Positions 53,780 through 62,356 of a stretch of DNA of 64,000 nucleotides are shown one piece after another (positions within the stretch are counted from its first letter, which is position 1; each line of letters starts with the position of its first letter). The notes under the pieces are model-generated. The model saw only the letters and a list, made by a program, of their open reading frames with translations. It was not told the DNA's origin and did no database searches. The DNA is taken from contig JAOPJZ010000014.1 of the NCBI GenBank assembly GCA_025517525.1, forward strand, positions 27,648-91,647. Reading direction: 5' to 3'. The DNA comes from Natronosalvus hydrolyticus. Its GTDB lineage: Archaea; Halobacteriota; Halobacteria; Halobacteriales; Natrialbaceae. The translations under genes and the position numbers were made by a program.

Positions 53780-54316
53780 ATTATGCAATCATACCATCGA
53801 GTCTGTTGTAATCAAATCCTCGAGTGTATTGTTCGATTGCTATGCCCTCGAGCGACCCTTTTCGATTACTACGCTGCAATAGGTATACTTGGCAGTCTCA
53901 CGTCGGTTGGGCCGAACGTGTTCGCGAATGGAATTTGCTACCTACGGACCGGATACCCTGTAACGCCTTAGTGGCTTCCCAAACCTGAACCCGCGGGTGA
54001 AATCATGCGTTGCGGTTCGATTTCACTCACAGCTCGACGTTTGGGAGGGTACTTAGAGGTGCACGGAGATGAAAACAGAGCTGGCGCGTCCGAGCGGCGT
54101 GGGGTCGGTTTGTGTTGCTATTCCACTGTCAACGCAGCGGGCGGGTATTTCACCCTTAACACAGCCGGTCGGGCGGTGGACGATGCCAGCAATACTCAGT
54201 TGCCCCGTTGTCCATCAGTAGTTATCGGCGAACATCATCGGGTACATTCCTGTTGGCTGGAAACCACCGCTACAGTACTATGAACCCCAGTTCCTACCGC
54301 CAGATAGAGTACGACA
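53780..54316. other. Intergenic region with an orphan palindrome
   Basis: About 540 bases between hairpin element C and the halocyanin gene. It holds the perfect palindrome CGAACGTGTTCG at 53913-53924, a weaker CGAACATCATCG at 54229-54240, and no convincing gene on either strand. Confidence 0.5.
53913..53924. promoter_or_regulatory. Orphan CGAA-N4-TTCG palindrome
   Basis: CGAACGTGTTCG, perfect. No start codon lies 40-50 bases away on either strand, so it may serve an untranslated RNA, a short unrecognised gene, or be left behind by a rearrangement. Confidence 0.55.
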
Positions 54317-54814
54317 ATGACTGTACACGATTCCAGTAAGCGACGATTCCTCAAGGCAACGGGCGGTGCACTCACTATCGGTCTCCTGGCCGGTTGTCTC
54401 GGCGGGGATGACGACGGTGGCAATGGTGGTAACGGTAATAGCGACAATGACGGCAACGGTGGTAACGGCGACGACCACGACTTTGGCGACTGGTTCGACA
54501 ACGTCGACAACTACGACGGCGTCGAGGATTACACCGGCCAGGACGAGGTTACCGTAATGAACGGCACCGGCCCGAACGGCTACCAGTACGACCCACCAGC
54601 GATCGTCGTCGATCCCGGCACGACCGTCGTCTGGGAGTGGACGGGCGATGGCGGCGGCCACACCGTCACCGATGATGACGGCAATTTCGATAGCGGCATG
54701 CTCGTAGACGAAGGTGAAACCTTCGAACACACCTTCGACGACGAAGGGACGTACCGCTACTACTGTGAACCCCACATCAACATGGGACAGAAAGGCGCCG
54801 TCGTCGTCGAATAA
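54317..54814 (+). CDS. Halocyanin
   Basis: 165 residues. A lipoprotein-type signal (KRRFLKATGGALTIGLLAGC) and Gly/Asn/Asp-rich linker precede one cupredoxin domain of ~110 residues. Copper ligands are complete: His in GDGGGHTVTDDDG and Cys, His, Met in YYCEPHINMGQKG; the short C-x2-H-x2-M loop is amicyanin-like. It is a membrane-attached one-electron carrier. It lies about 70 bases upstream of an NrfC/NrfD module in the same direction, suggesting it is that module's electron acceptor, and could feed NirK and the CuA enzyme. Confidence 0.9.
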   Translation: MTVHDSSKRRFLKATGGALTIGLLAGCLGGDDDGGNGGNGNSDNDGNGGNGDDHDFGDWFDNVDNYDGVEDYTGQDEVTVMNGTGPNGYQYDPPAIVVDPGTTVVWEWTGDGGGHTVTDDDGNFDSGMLVDEGETFEHTFDDEGTYRYYCEPHINMGQKGAVVVE

Positions 54815-54883
54815 GCCACACTCTCGACTTCTATCCATGTTTACACCCGATCATCATCGGTTCGAACGGAGGTGGCGCTAGCT

Positions 54884-56143
54884 ATGAGTACCGAAAAAAG
54901 CGATGCGACGGAAACGCTCGAGGCACTGCACACTAACGAGTGGGAGGCCGAAATGCGGGCGTTACTCGAGGACGGCGATGCGGACGCCGACCTCGGGATG
55001 GCGATGGCGAAAGACGCCCAGCGACTGGTTGCCGGCGAACTCACCGAAGCCGAGTTCGCGAAACGATATCACGATGCCGTCCTCGAGGAGTTCGACGTCG
55101 ACGATCAGGAACTTCCGGCGGCGCTGGCGTCGATTGAAGACGGCGACGGCCTCGACGACGCCGCACTGGCCGATCGACTTGCGGCCCTCGAGGACGGCGA
55201 CATGGATCGCCGCGAGGTCATGAAAAAGATGGGGGCTGCTGGAATGTTCCTCGGTCTCGGTACCTGGGCGACGACGGAGAACGCCGATGGGCCGAGCCCA
55301 CCAGCGAGTACGGCTGGTGAGGACGAAGATGGCACTCAGTACGGAATGGTCATCGACCTCGAGAAGTGTGACGGCTGTCTGGCCTGTGTCGTCGCCTGTA
55401 GCCAGGAGAACGATACCTCGATGGGGGCCAACTGGATGTACGTCTTCACCTACGAGGACGACCACCAGGACGGCGAAAACTTCCTCGTACGCACCTGTCA
55501 ACACTGTACCGACGCCCCCTGTGAGAAGGTCTGTCCGACGACCGCGAGACACACGCGAACCGAAGATGGCCTCGTTCTGACGGATTACGACGTCTGTATC
55601 GGTTGTCGGTACTGTCAGGTCGCCTGTCCCTACGGCGTGAACTACTTCCAGTGGGGCGAACCGGACACCCCACAGGCCGAACTCGACCCCGACCACGTCT
55701 ACGACGGTCGTGACCGACGAGTCGACAGCCGACCACCCAAAGGTGTGATGGGCAAATGTACGATGTGCCCGTCCCGACAGGACGGCAAAATGGGCGAGGA
55801 CAAGGTAGGTTCGACTGCCTGCGCGGACGCGTGTACGATGGACGCGATCCATTTCGGCGACATGAACGACGAAGGGAGCGATCCGAACGAGTACCTCGAG
55901 CGGGTTCGCAGCGAGAACCCCAACGACCGAGAGCACTTCCCGAACCGTCCCGCGGATACGGTCAATACGTTCCGGTTGCTCGAGGAACTGGGTACCGACC
56001 CGAACGTCGTCTTCGTCGGCAACGAGCCGGGCCCGAACGCAACGCAGGTCGACGGGCCGGTCGCGTACGAGGATATCGGTGAGGTCGACCGACGGAAGGA
56101 AGTCCTCGACGACGGCACGTTCGCGGGAGGTGTCTCACCGTGA
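54884..56143 (+). CDS. Four-cluster ferredoxin subunit (NrfC/PsrB/DmsB type) with N-terminal extension
   Basis: 419 residues. Residues ~1-110 are an acidic helical extension not present in ordinary NrfC. A twin-arginine-like DRREVMKKMGAAGMFLGLG follows at about 107-125, then a 4x[4Fe-4S] domain with cysteine runs KCDGCLACVVACSQEN, RTCQHCTDAPCEKVCP, VCIGCRYCQVACPYG, and KCTMCPSRQ plus ACADACTM. The ATG at 54884 has GGAGGTGG 8 bases upstream (54868-54875), deciding it over an earlier GTG-type start. It overlaps the NrfD gene by 4 bases. No molybdopterin subunit is nearby. Confidence 0.88.
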   Translation: MSTEKSDATETLEALHTNEWEAEMRALLEDGDADADLGMAMAKDAQRLVAGELTEAEFAKRYHDAVLEEFDVDDQELPAALASIEDGDGLDDAALADRLAALEDGDMDRREVMKKMGAAGMFLGLGTWATTENADGPSPPASTAGEDEDGTQYGMVIDLEKCDGCLACVVACSQENDTSMGANWMYVFTYEDDHQDGENFLVRTCQHCTDAPCEKVCPTTARHTRTEDGLVLTDYDVCIGCRYCQVACPYGVNYFQWGEPDTPQAELDPDHVYDGRDRRVDSRPPKGVMGKCTMCPSRQDGKMGEDKVGSTACADACTMDAIHFGDMNDEGSDPNEYLERVRSENPNDREHFPNRPADTVNTFRLLEELGTDPNVVFVGNEPGPNATQVDGPVAYEDIGEVDRRKEVLDDGTFAGGVSP

Positions 56144-57534
56144 GCACCAAGACGCCGAGCAGCGCCGACATCCTCCGACCGCTGCAGAATACGTCGAAAC
56201 GGTTCTACCTGGTATTCGCCGTGGCGGCACTCGCGTTCGGCCTCTTTCTGGCTGGCTGGGTCTACCAGTTGCAACACGGCCTGATCGTGACCGGACTGGC
56301 CGACTGGGGCTCGGGTGGCGGCGTCACCTGGGGCCTGTACATCGGCGCGTTTATTTGGTGGGTCGGAATCGCCCACGGAGGGATCATCCTCTCGGCGGCA
56401 GTTCGACTCCTGAAGATGGATCGGTACATGCCCGTGGCTCGTCTCGCCGAGTTGCTGACGATTGCTGGCCTCTCAGCGGCTGGTTTCTACATCATCGTCC
56501 ACATGGGCCGGCCCGATCGGATGGTGACAAGCATCCTGGGTAACTACCACGTTACGGTTCACAACTCGCCGCTGGTGTGGGACGTGACCGTCATCACGCT
56601 CTACTTCGTGATGACCGCGACCTACCTGCTGTTGACCCTCCGGTACGACGTCACCCGGCTACGAGAGGGACTCCCCAACCGCTTCGAGCCCCTCTATAAA
56701 CTGCTGACGCTGGGCTACACCGAGAAGGAAGACGAAGTCGTCGAGCGGATGGTCTGGTGGCTCGCGCTTGCGATCATCATCATGGCGCCGCTATTGCTCC
56801 ACGGCGGAGTCATCCCGTGGCTGTTCGCACTGATCCCGACGATGCCCGGCTGGTTCGGCGCGATTCAGGGCCCGCAGTTCCTGACGATCGCACTGACCTC
56901 CGCGATCAGCGGCGTCATCATCCTCTCGTTCGGCTTCCGGAAGGCCTACGACTGGGATCACATTATCACCGACGACATCTTCCGCGGACTCACTCTATGG
57001 CTCGGATTCTTCGCGATGTTGTTCCTGTGGTTGCAGCTTCAGCAACTGGTCAGCGGCGGATTCGCCGCCCCGATCGACCAGTCGGTAACGTTCGACTCGA
57101 AAGTTACACACCCGGCATACGTGATCCCAATGGGGATGGTCGGACTCACGCTCGCTTACATCTTCGCACAGACGGTTCGACCGTCACTGTTCACTAAGGC
57201 GCGTGCGATCATCGCCGCTGTGGCGGTCCTCATCGCAACGCTCGTCGAGAAGGTGTACTTTGTCGTGGCGGGCCTAATGTACCCGACATTCGGCCTCTAC
57301 GAGGCCACGCCGGGGGCGTACTTCCCGAGCTTGATCGAGATTTCGTCGGTCGTCGGAACGATCGGCATGGTCACGCTGTTCTTCCTGCTCGTGGCCAAGG
57401 TGATCCCGGTCGTCGAACTCCACGCCATCGAACACCTGAACGAAACACGAGAAGGCGAGCACGACGGTGAACGCGGCGGTGGCGACTCGGAACCGCTCAC
57501 AGAAACCGCGACTGAACCGGAGGTGACGGCATGA
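56140..57534 (+). CDS. NrfD/PsrC-type quinol-binding membrane subunit
   Basis: 464 residues with about ten membrane helices of the NrfD/PsrC superfamily (LFLAGWVYQLQHGLIVTGL, TWGLYIGAFIWWVGIAHGG, GAIQGPQFLTIALTSAISG). It carries quinol sites and no hemes. With the FeS subunit it transfers electrons between menaquinone and a partner; since no catalytic Mo subunit is present and a halocyanin gene precedes the module, quinol:halocyanin electron transfer is an attractive reading. Coupled by 4-base overlaps to the genes on both sides. Confidence 0.88.
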   Translation: MSTKTPSSADILRPLQNTSKRFYLVFAVAALAFGLFLAGWVYQLQHGLIVTGLADWGSGGGVTWGLYIGAFIWWVGIAHGGIILSAAVRLLKMDRYMPVARLAELLTIAGLSAAGFYIIVHMGRPDRMVTSILGNYHVTVHNSPLVWDVTVITLYFVMTATYLLLTLRYDVTRLREGLPNRFEPLYKLLTLGYTEKEDEVVERMVWWLALAIIIMAPLLLHGGVIPWLFALIPTMPGWFGAIQGPQFLTIALTSAISGVIILSFGFRKAYDWDHIITDDIFRGLTLWLGFFAMLFLWLQLQQLVSGGFAAPIDQSVTFDSKVTHPAYVIPMGMVGLTLAYIFAQTVRPSLFTKARAIIAAVAVLIATLVEKVYFVVAGLMYPTFGLYEATPGAYFPSLIEISSVVGTIGMVTLFFLLVAKVIPVVELHAIEHLNETREGEHDGERGGGDSEPLTETATEPEVTA

Positions 57535-57740
57535 CTACCGGCTTCCCCGGTCCCGGAACGGTGCTCATCTTCGCCGTTATCCTCGTCCCGGTGTACGTGA
57601 TGATCGTCGCGTGGTTCCTCGGGAAGCCCCGCGATACGAAGATGGCCACGCTCGGTCTTGGCTACCTCGTCGGCCTGACCACGCTGCTCTGGATCGGCAT
57701 GTTCCTCAAGACGGTGGTGATCGACGTCATCTTCTTCTGA
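57531..57740 (+). CDS. Small membrane protein of the NrfC/NrfD module
   Basis: A 69-residue protein with two predicted membrane helices (VLIFAVILVPVYVMIVAWFL and LGYLVGLTTLLWIGMFLK). It overlaps the NrfD gene by 4 bases, so it is made with it, and is probably a small subunit or assembly factor. No family recognised. Confidence 0.78.
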   Translation: MTTGFPGPGTVLIFAVILVPVYVMIVAWFLGKPRDTKMATLGLGYLVGLTTLLWIGMFLKTVVIDVIFF

Positions 57741-57810
57741 TCGCCACCGCTGCTCGAGGTATCGACTGCCAACCGACAACCAAATACCGACCGTCCACAC
57801 AGATCCCACT

Positions 57811-58908
57811 ATGACACTCACTGAAGATACACTCCGGACCCGCCTCGCTGACGTCGTCGACCCGACGCTCGAGGAAGATATCGTCTCCCTCGGCCTGATT
57901 AACGATATCGCGATCGACGACGACACCGTCCGCATCTCGCTGGCGTTCAACTCACCGTATGCGCCGATAGAAATGACACTTGGCAACCGCATCCGCGAGG
58001 TCATCGCCGACTTCGACGACGACCTCGAGGTCGACCTGCGTGCCCACGCAGGAGAAGCCCAGGGCTTTGATGAAGAAATCCTCCCGCGTGTCAAAAACGT
58101 CATCGCCGTCACCAGTGGCAAAGGCGGCGTCGGCAAGACCACTGTTGCCGCGAACCTGGCCGCGGGTCTCGAAAAGATGGGCGCTCGAGTCGGCATTCTG
58201 GATGCGGACATTCACGGCCCGAACGTCCCGCGTATCCTGCCAATCGAAGACGAACCTGGCGTGACGCCGAACGAGGAACTCGTTCCGCCTCGATCTGACG
58301 GCGTTCGCGTGATGAGCATGGGCTTTCTGACCCGCAACGCTGACGACCCGGCGATCCTCCGCGGGCCGATGGTCAACAACATCATGACCCAGTTTCTCCA
58401 GGAAGTCGAGTGGGGCGTGCTCGATTACCTGATCGTGGATTTGCCGCCGGGAACTGGAGACGCTTCGCTCAACCTGCTCCAGATGATGCCCGTCACCGGT
58501 GCCGTCATCGTCACGACACCACAACAGATGGCCGTCGACGACACGCGAAAGGGACTGCGAATGTTCCAGGAGCACGATACGCCGATTCTCGGAATCGTCG
58601 AGAACATGTCCACGTTCCAGTGTCCGAGTTGTGACGACGAGCACGACCTGTTTGGCCGAGATGGTGGTGCCAATATCAGCGCGGATTACGCGGTCGAACT
58701 GCTCGCCAAGCTACCTCTGCATCCCGATTTCGGTGACGAAGAAGCTGAAATCCCGCTGGTCAAAGACACCGACAGCCCGGTCCAGCCCTCGATGCAGCAG
58801 CTGGTCGAGCGGGTCGCCGACCGAATCGGGACCGTCAACAGACGACGCGTCGCCGACGCAACGTCGGAAGAGACTGCTGAATCGGTCCCACTCGAGTCTG
58901 AGAACTGA
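57811..58908 (+). CDS. Mrp/ApbC/Nbp35-type Fe-S carrier ATPase
   Basis: 365 residues. An N-terminal MIP18/DUF59 domain (DVVDPTLEEDIVSLGLIND) is joined to a deviant-Walker P-loop ATPase (AVTSGKGGVGKTTVAANLA) with Walker B YLIVDLPPGTGDASL and a CxxC (FQCPSCDDEHDLFG) that can bridge an Fe-S cluster. Such proteins carry and insert clusters into apo-enzymes. It follows the ferredoxin-rich NrfC/NrfD module, whose subunit needs four clusters. The ATG at 57811 is the family start. Confidence 0.92.
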   Translation: MTLTEDTLRTRLADVVDPTLEEDIVSLGLINDIAIDDDTVRISLAFNSPYAPIEMTLGNRIREVIADFDDDLEVDLRAHAGEAQGFDEEILPRVKNVIAVTSGKGGVGKTTVAANLAAGLEKMGARVGILDADIHGPNVPRILPIEDEPGVTPNEELVPPRSDGVRVMSMGFLTRNADDPAILRGPMVNNIMTQFLQEVEWGVLDYLIVDLPPGTGDASLNLLQMMPVTGAVIVTTPQQMAVDDTRKGLRMFQEHDTPILGIVENMSTFQCPSCDDEHDLFGRDGGANISADYAVELLAKLPLHPDFGDEEAEIPLVKDTDSPVQPSMQQLVERVADRIGTVNRRRVADATSEETAESVPLESEN

Positions 58909-59021
58909 ACCCACTCGAACCAGGAGGCTTATTCTGGGCGACTCAGGCCGTCGATTGGTTTCGACTCAATGGTGCGGATTGGGCGAGGGCGAAGAAATTT
59001 TCGGGGGACCACTCTCACCGA

Positions 59022-59366
59022 TTATGATTCCGCTGCTCGTGGAGCTAACACCAACAGCGCGGTACTGTCCTCGAGTGCTTCCGGCGAGATGTCCTGATTG
59101 CCGTCGAATCGAACGGCTTCTCCAGCCGTTACTTCGTAAACCGTTTCGTCGAGTGTCACGTCCACCCGGCCCTCGAGGAGATGGAACACGATCTGGCGGT
59201 CGGGGTGTTGGTGCGGTGGGACACGCTCACCGGCCCCGAGTGTGAGCCTGATGGTCTGTGGCTCTCCTTCGAATACCCGCGAGTGGGGCGTTCCCTCAAG
59301 GTCGGCAAGCGTCTCGCGTTCAGTTGGCGTTACGGGGGGTGTCGGTGTAGCTTCAGAAGATTCCAT
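59022..59366 (-). CDS. Cupin-domain protein of the denitrification island
   Basis: 114 residues, one cupin barrel with metal-ligand-like HQHPDRQIVFHLLEG and a second motif EAVRFDGNQDISPEAL. The ATG at 59366 is chosen by family similarity and because a palindrome at 59407-59418 has its centre 46 bases upstream. Small cupins in denitrification clusters have no settled role. It diverges from the MIP18-like gene across the shared operator. Confidence 0.82.
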   Translation of the reverse strand: MESSEATPTPPVTPTERETLADLEGTPHSRVFEGEPQTIRLTLGAGERVPPHQHPDRQIVFHLLEGRVDVTLDETVYEVTAGEAVRFDGNQDISPEALEDSTALLVLAPRAAES

Positions 59367-59406
59367 ACAGTAATAACTTCGAACGAAACGCGGAAGGGAC
59401 TTTGGC

Positions 59407-59418
59407 CGAATATGTCCG
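59407..59418. promoter_or_regulatory. Shared CGAA-N4-TTCG-like operator between divergent genes
   Basis: CGAATATGTCCG, one mismatch. It lies 46 bases from the cupin ATG (59366) and 44 bases from the MIP18-like ATG (59457), so one site could serve both promoters. Confidence 0.7.
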
Positions 59419-59456
59419 GGAATAACCATAGCCCTCCCCAACACGCACACATCAAC

Positions 59457-60029
59457 ATGGTTGACTTTGCCTCGTTCCGCCGGAGTTCAGACTCGCTGTT
59501 CGATGACGAGGAGGCGTTCGTACCCGAACACGTCCCGGATCCGGGGCCGTTTCTCGAGGGCCACCGAGTGCTGTCCGGAGACGACCACGTCGAATTCCAC
59601 CGGCTGACTCGAGACCTGTTCGAAGAGCGAACGGTGTACGATATGACGTTCAATTACAACCTCGCGCGACTCAATCTCGACACTCGCCATCCCGATGCTG
59701 GCTATCGGTATGCACTCGTGGACAATGATCCGTCGGTGCTTCGTGCGGAGTTTACGCCGACGACGCCGTTTTGTCCACAAGTGCACACGCTCACAATCGG
59801 ATCATTCCGTGCCTGGAACGCACTCGCTGACCGACACGAGTACGACCTGGTCCGGGTTCGCGTCCGTCCAATGCACCACCAGAGTGCGACCGTCAACGAC
59901 CACCTCGCAGCCCTCGAAGAAGGGTTTCTCGAGACGGGAAGGGTGGACGATGAGGGGACCGGTGATCGCTCGTTCGGCGCTACCGATAGCGAAACGGCCG
60001 ATCACGAGGCTGACGTGTTGCCGTTCTGA
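59457..60029 (+). CDS. MIP18/DUF59-like Fe-S assembly protein
   Basis: 190 residues. The segment LRAEFTPTTPFCPQVHTLTI followed by GSFRAWNAL copies the CIA2/MIP18 pattern VxFxPTxPHCxxATLIG, including the Cys; VRVRPMHHQSATVNDHL matches its second motif. Such proteins help target Fe-S clusters. The ends (about residues 1-45 and 160-190) are acidic and lineage-specific. The position, just after the Mrp-type carrier and under the shared palindrome, agrees with a role in maturing respiratory Fe-S proteins. The ATG at 59457 is supported by the operator spacing. Confidence 0.78.
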   Translation: MVDFASFRRSSDSLFDDEEAFVPEHVPDPGPFLEGHRVLSGDDHVEFHRLTRDLFEERTVYDMTFNYNLARLNLDTRHPDAGYRYALVDNDPSVLRAEFTPTTPFCPQVHTLTIGSFRAWNALADRHEYDLVRVRVRPMHHQSATVNDHLAALEEGFLETGRVDDEGTGDRSFGATDSETADHEADVLPF

Positions 60030-60147
60030 TTGTTTTTAAAGCCTGAATTGAAGTGTGAAATTACGTGGTGTGACCGATGTTACTCAGGTGAGGGCGTTCG
60101 GAACGTCACCGGACTCCGCTTCACTTTGCCCCCGCGGCGGCTCGCGA

Positions 60148-60159
60148 GGAATATGTTCG
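60148..60159. promoter_or_regulatory. CGAA-N4-TTCG-like operator before the NnrS-like gene
   Basis: GGAATATGTTCG, one mismatch. Its centre is about 43 bases upstream of the ATG at 60197. Confidence 0.6.
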
Positions 60160-60196
60160 GAGACATCTCGAGGTGTCGCCAACACATAGGGTGCGT

Positions 60197-61564
60197 ATGA
60201 GCGCGATACCCGGTGCAATCGATCCGGAGCAGAGTCCGCCGTTGACCATCCCGCTCCGGCACTTTCTCGTTGGCCTCGTCTTTCTCCTTCTTGGGGCCGG
60301 GCTTGGTGCCCTGCAGTCGCTCGACGGAGGCCTTCTCCCCGGTGACGGACATCTCGCGTACGTCCACCTGTTACTCGCGGGCTGGATCTGTGTCACGATC
60401 ATGGGAGCGATGACGCAGTTTGTCCCTGTCTGGTCCGGGGTGGTCCTTCACTCGAGGCGACTGGCAACGGCCCAGTTGTGGATGGTCTCCGTCGGTTTGA
60501 TCGCGCTCGTTGTGGCGCTGCTCGTCGGTGCCTACGGCTGGCTTCCGCTCGGTGGCCTCGTCTTGCTCGCCGGCTTCTGGCTGTTCGTCTACAACCTTGG
60601 GCGGACTCTTCTCGTCGCTCGCCCGTGGGATATCACCGAACGACACTTCACGCTTGCGCTCGGTTTTTTCCTCCTCCTCACGACGCTTGGCGCTGCCCTC
60701 GCAGCCGGGTTCACCCGACCGATATTTCGGGAACTGCCGGTGACCCAGGGTTCGGTCCGAATGGCACACGCGACGCTCGCACTGTACGGCACCGTTCTCA
60801 TGACGATTTTCGGCGCACTGTACCAACTCGGAACGATGTTTACGCAGTCGTCGTTACACGGGATCGATCACTGGATTCGACGCTTCGAGGCCACAGGGTT
60901 TCCGGTCGGCGTTTTGGCACTTGCCGGTGGCCGGTTGTTCGAACTCGAGGCACTGGCACAAGTGGGAGCCATGCTGGTCGTGTTGACCGTGTTGGCGTTC
61001 AGCCTGTTGCTCGCTCGCCGACTGTACGAGGCACAGGTGCCGTGGACGCCGATGTTGAGTCGGTACGTCGTTTTGACAGTCGCGATGGCGACCTGGGCGC
61101 TCTGGAGTCTTCCTACGTGGATTCATCGACCGCTTGCCCCGGACACGCTGTTCGGCCCACCGGGTGCGTTTTCCCTGTTCGTGCTTGGAATCGTTGGATT
61201 CGTCGTTCTCGGCACCCTCTATCACATTATCCCGTTCATTATCTGGGTACACCGGTACAGTGATCGGCTGGGGCTCGAGGACGTCCCGATGATCGATGAC
61301 CTGTACGACGAACGAATCGCTGTCGCCGATCTCGTCTGTTTCACTGCCGGACTCGCCTTTCTCGTTGGTGCGGATGGTTTCGCTGTTCCGGGGCCAGTCT
61401 CGGTTCTCGGCAGCGTGCTCGTTACCGCGGGGGTCGTCCTCTTTGGGACGAACATGCTTCTCGTGATTCGACGACACAGTCCACACTCGCTCCCGGGCAT
61501 CGTATCGGAGCGCTTCAGAACGACCGAGAGAGTCAGCGGAGACTCCGGTAGCACTCGATCATGA
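60197..61564 (+). CDS. NnrS/heme-copper-like polytopic membrane protein
   Basis: 455 residues with about twelve membrane helices. Potential heme or metal histidines occur in GHLAYVHLLLAGWICVTIMG, MAHATLALYGTVLMTIFGAL and TLYHIIPFIIWVHRYS, reminiscent of NnrS or of catalytically inactive heme-copper subunit I relatives, both common near NO-metabolism genes. The heme-copper CuB motif is not complete. It is probably involved in NO tolerance or signalling, by association. The ATG at 60197 is chosen by the operator spacing of 43 bases and by helix 1 starting shortly after it. Confidence 0.78.
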   Translation: MSAIPGAIDPEQSPPLTIPLRHFLVGLVFLLLGAGLGALQSLDGGLLPGDGHLAYVHLLLAGWICVTIMGAMTQFVPVWSGVVLHSRRLATAQLWMVSVGLIALVVALLVGAYGWLPLGGLVLLAGFWLFVYNLGRTLLVARPWDITERHFTLALGFFLLLTTLGAALAAGFTRPIFRELPVTQGSVRMAHATLALYGTVLMTIFGALYQLGTMFTQSSLHGIDHWIRRFEATGFPVGVLALAGGRLFELEALAQVGAMLVVLTVLAFSLLLARRLYEAQVPWTPMLSRYVVLTVAMATWALWSLPTWIHRPLAPDTLFGPPGAFSLFVLGIVGFVVLGTLYHIIPFIIWVHRYSDRLGLEDVPMIDDLYDERIAVADLVCFTAGLAFLVGADGFAVPGPVSVLGSVLVTAGVVLFGTNMLLVIRRHSPHSLPGIVSERFRTTERVSGDSGSTRS

Positions 61565-61609
61565 ACTACTCGTCGCTGTCGAACATCGTTTGGGCCATAG
61601 CCCGTGCCA

Positions 61610-61924
61610 CTACGGTTCCCGGACGTGTACTCGAGTTACGTGGCCACCACAGCCACATTGATCGACGTACTCCGTCGTCATTTCACCGTCATCGAAGGCT
61701 TCCTCGAGGGCCTCGTACAGGTATGATTCGGGGTGGCCGTGGTCGCCGTGGGAGACTAGATTGACGTGGTTTCCCGGATTCGTGTGTTCGACGGCCATGA
61801 TAGCCTGTTCGACGAGGTACGCACGGTCTTCGGCATGGGCGGGTTTCTCGAGGTTTGCGGACCACGAGTTGTCGTGGACATGGTCAGTTACTGGAGTTGC
61901 GGAGTCGTCGTGGGTTGCGGTCAT
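61610..61924 (-). CDS. CGCGG family putative RiPP precursor
   Basis: 104 residues ending with the family signature YVDQCGCGGHVTRVHV. A central conserved stretch DNSWSANLEKPAHAEDRAYL and then TNPGNHVNLVSHGDHGHPES is followed by LYEALEEAFDDG. The family has been named a radical-SAM-modified RiPP candidate because of this CGCGG core, and radical SAM/SPASM enzymes are encoded elsewhere in the island (37932, 39591). The perfect palindrome at 61963-61974 lies 44 bases upstream of the ATG at 61924, which decides the start against the longer frame to 61969. Confidence 0.82.
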   Translation of the reverse strand: MTATHDDSATPVTDHVHDNSWSANLEKPAHAEDRAYLVEQAIMAVEHTNPGNHVNLVSHGDHGHPESYLYEALEEAFDDGEMTTEYVDQCGCGGHVTRVHVREP

Positions 61925-61962
61925 ACTAGATAGTCGGGTCTCGAGGATGGTGGTGACGACTC

Positions 61963-61974
61963 CGAACATATTCG
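61963..61974. promoter_or_regulatory. CGAA-N4-TTCG operator before the CGCGG gene
   Basis: CGAACATATTCG, perfect in the fixed bases; centre about 44 bases upstream of the ATG at 61924. Confidence 0.75.
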
Positions 61975-62066
61975 GCGTGGCAGTGGGGGCCTCGGCAGCT
62001 ACTCGTGGTGATAGTACTCGGGGATGCGTATGCGTAAGAGTTGACCGAAAATGATGACATCCTGTA

Positions 62067-62294
62067 TCAGACGTGCTCGATCAGGACGTGCCACTCGCCG
62101 GATTCGACCTCTGTCGGCTCGTAGCTGAGCCCGCGTTGTTTGAGGATGTTGTACAGCGGTTCGGGCTCGAAGCTATTGATCAACAGGAACGTTTCGTCGG
62201 CCTCGAGTGCGTCGAGTTCGTCCATAATCGGTGAAAACGGTTCACCGTCGACCTCGCGTGCGTCGAGTACGCGGTCAGCATCGTGTGTCGTCAT
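62067..62294 (-). CDS. DUF2249 domain protein
   Basis: 75 residues of the DUF2249 family: VLDAREVDGEPFSPIMDELD, then ADETFLLINSFEPEPLYNIL and a final strand EWHVLIEHV. It resembles the two DUF2249 proteins at 52 kb. It is placed 62 bases behind the MoaD-like gene in the same direction, so it is probably on that gene's transcript. Function unknown. Confidence 0.83.
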   Translation of the reverse strand: MTTHDADRVLDAREVDGEPFSPIMDELDALEADETFLLINSFEPEPLYNILKQRGLSYEPTEVESGEWHVLIEHV

Positions 62295-62356
62295 TATCGG
62301 TTCGTATGGGCGACTCGCTTGTATATATTGGTACGATTATCTTCGGGGTGGTGGCG

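Noticed and set aside
54005..54283. A 92-residue plus-strand frame downstream of the orphan palindrome
   Set aside because: Ser/Arg/Cys-rich translation without similarity; its start is too far (about 86 bases) from the palindrome to fit the regulon spacing.
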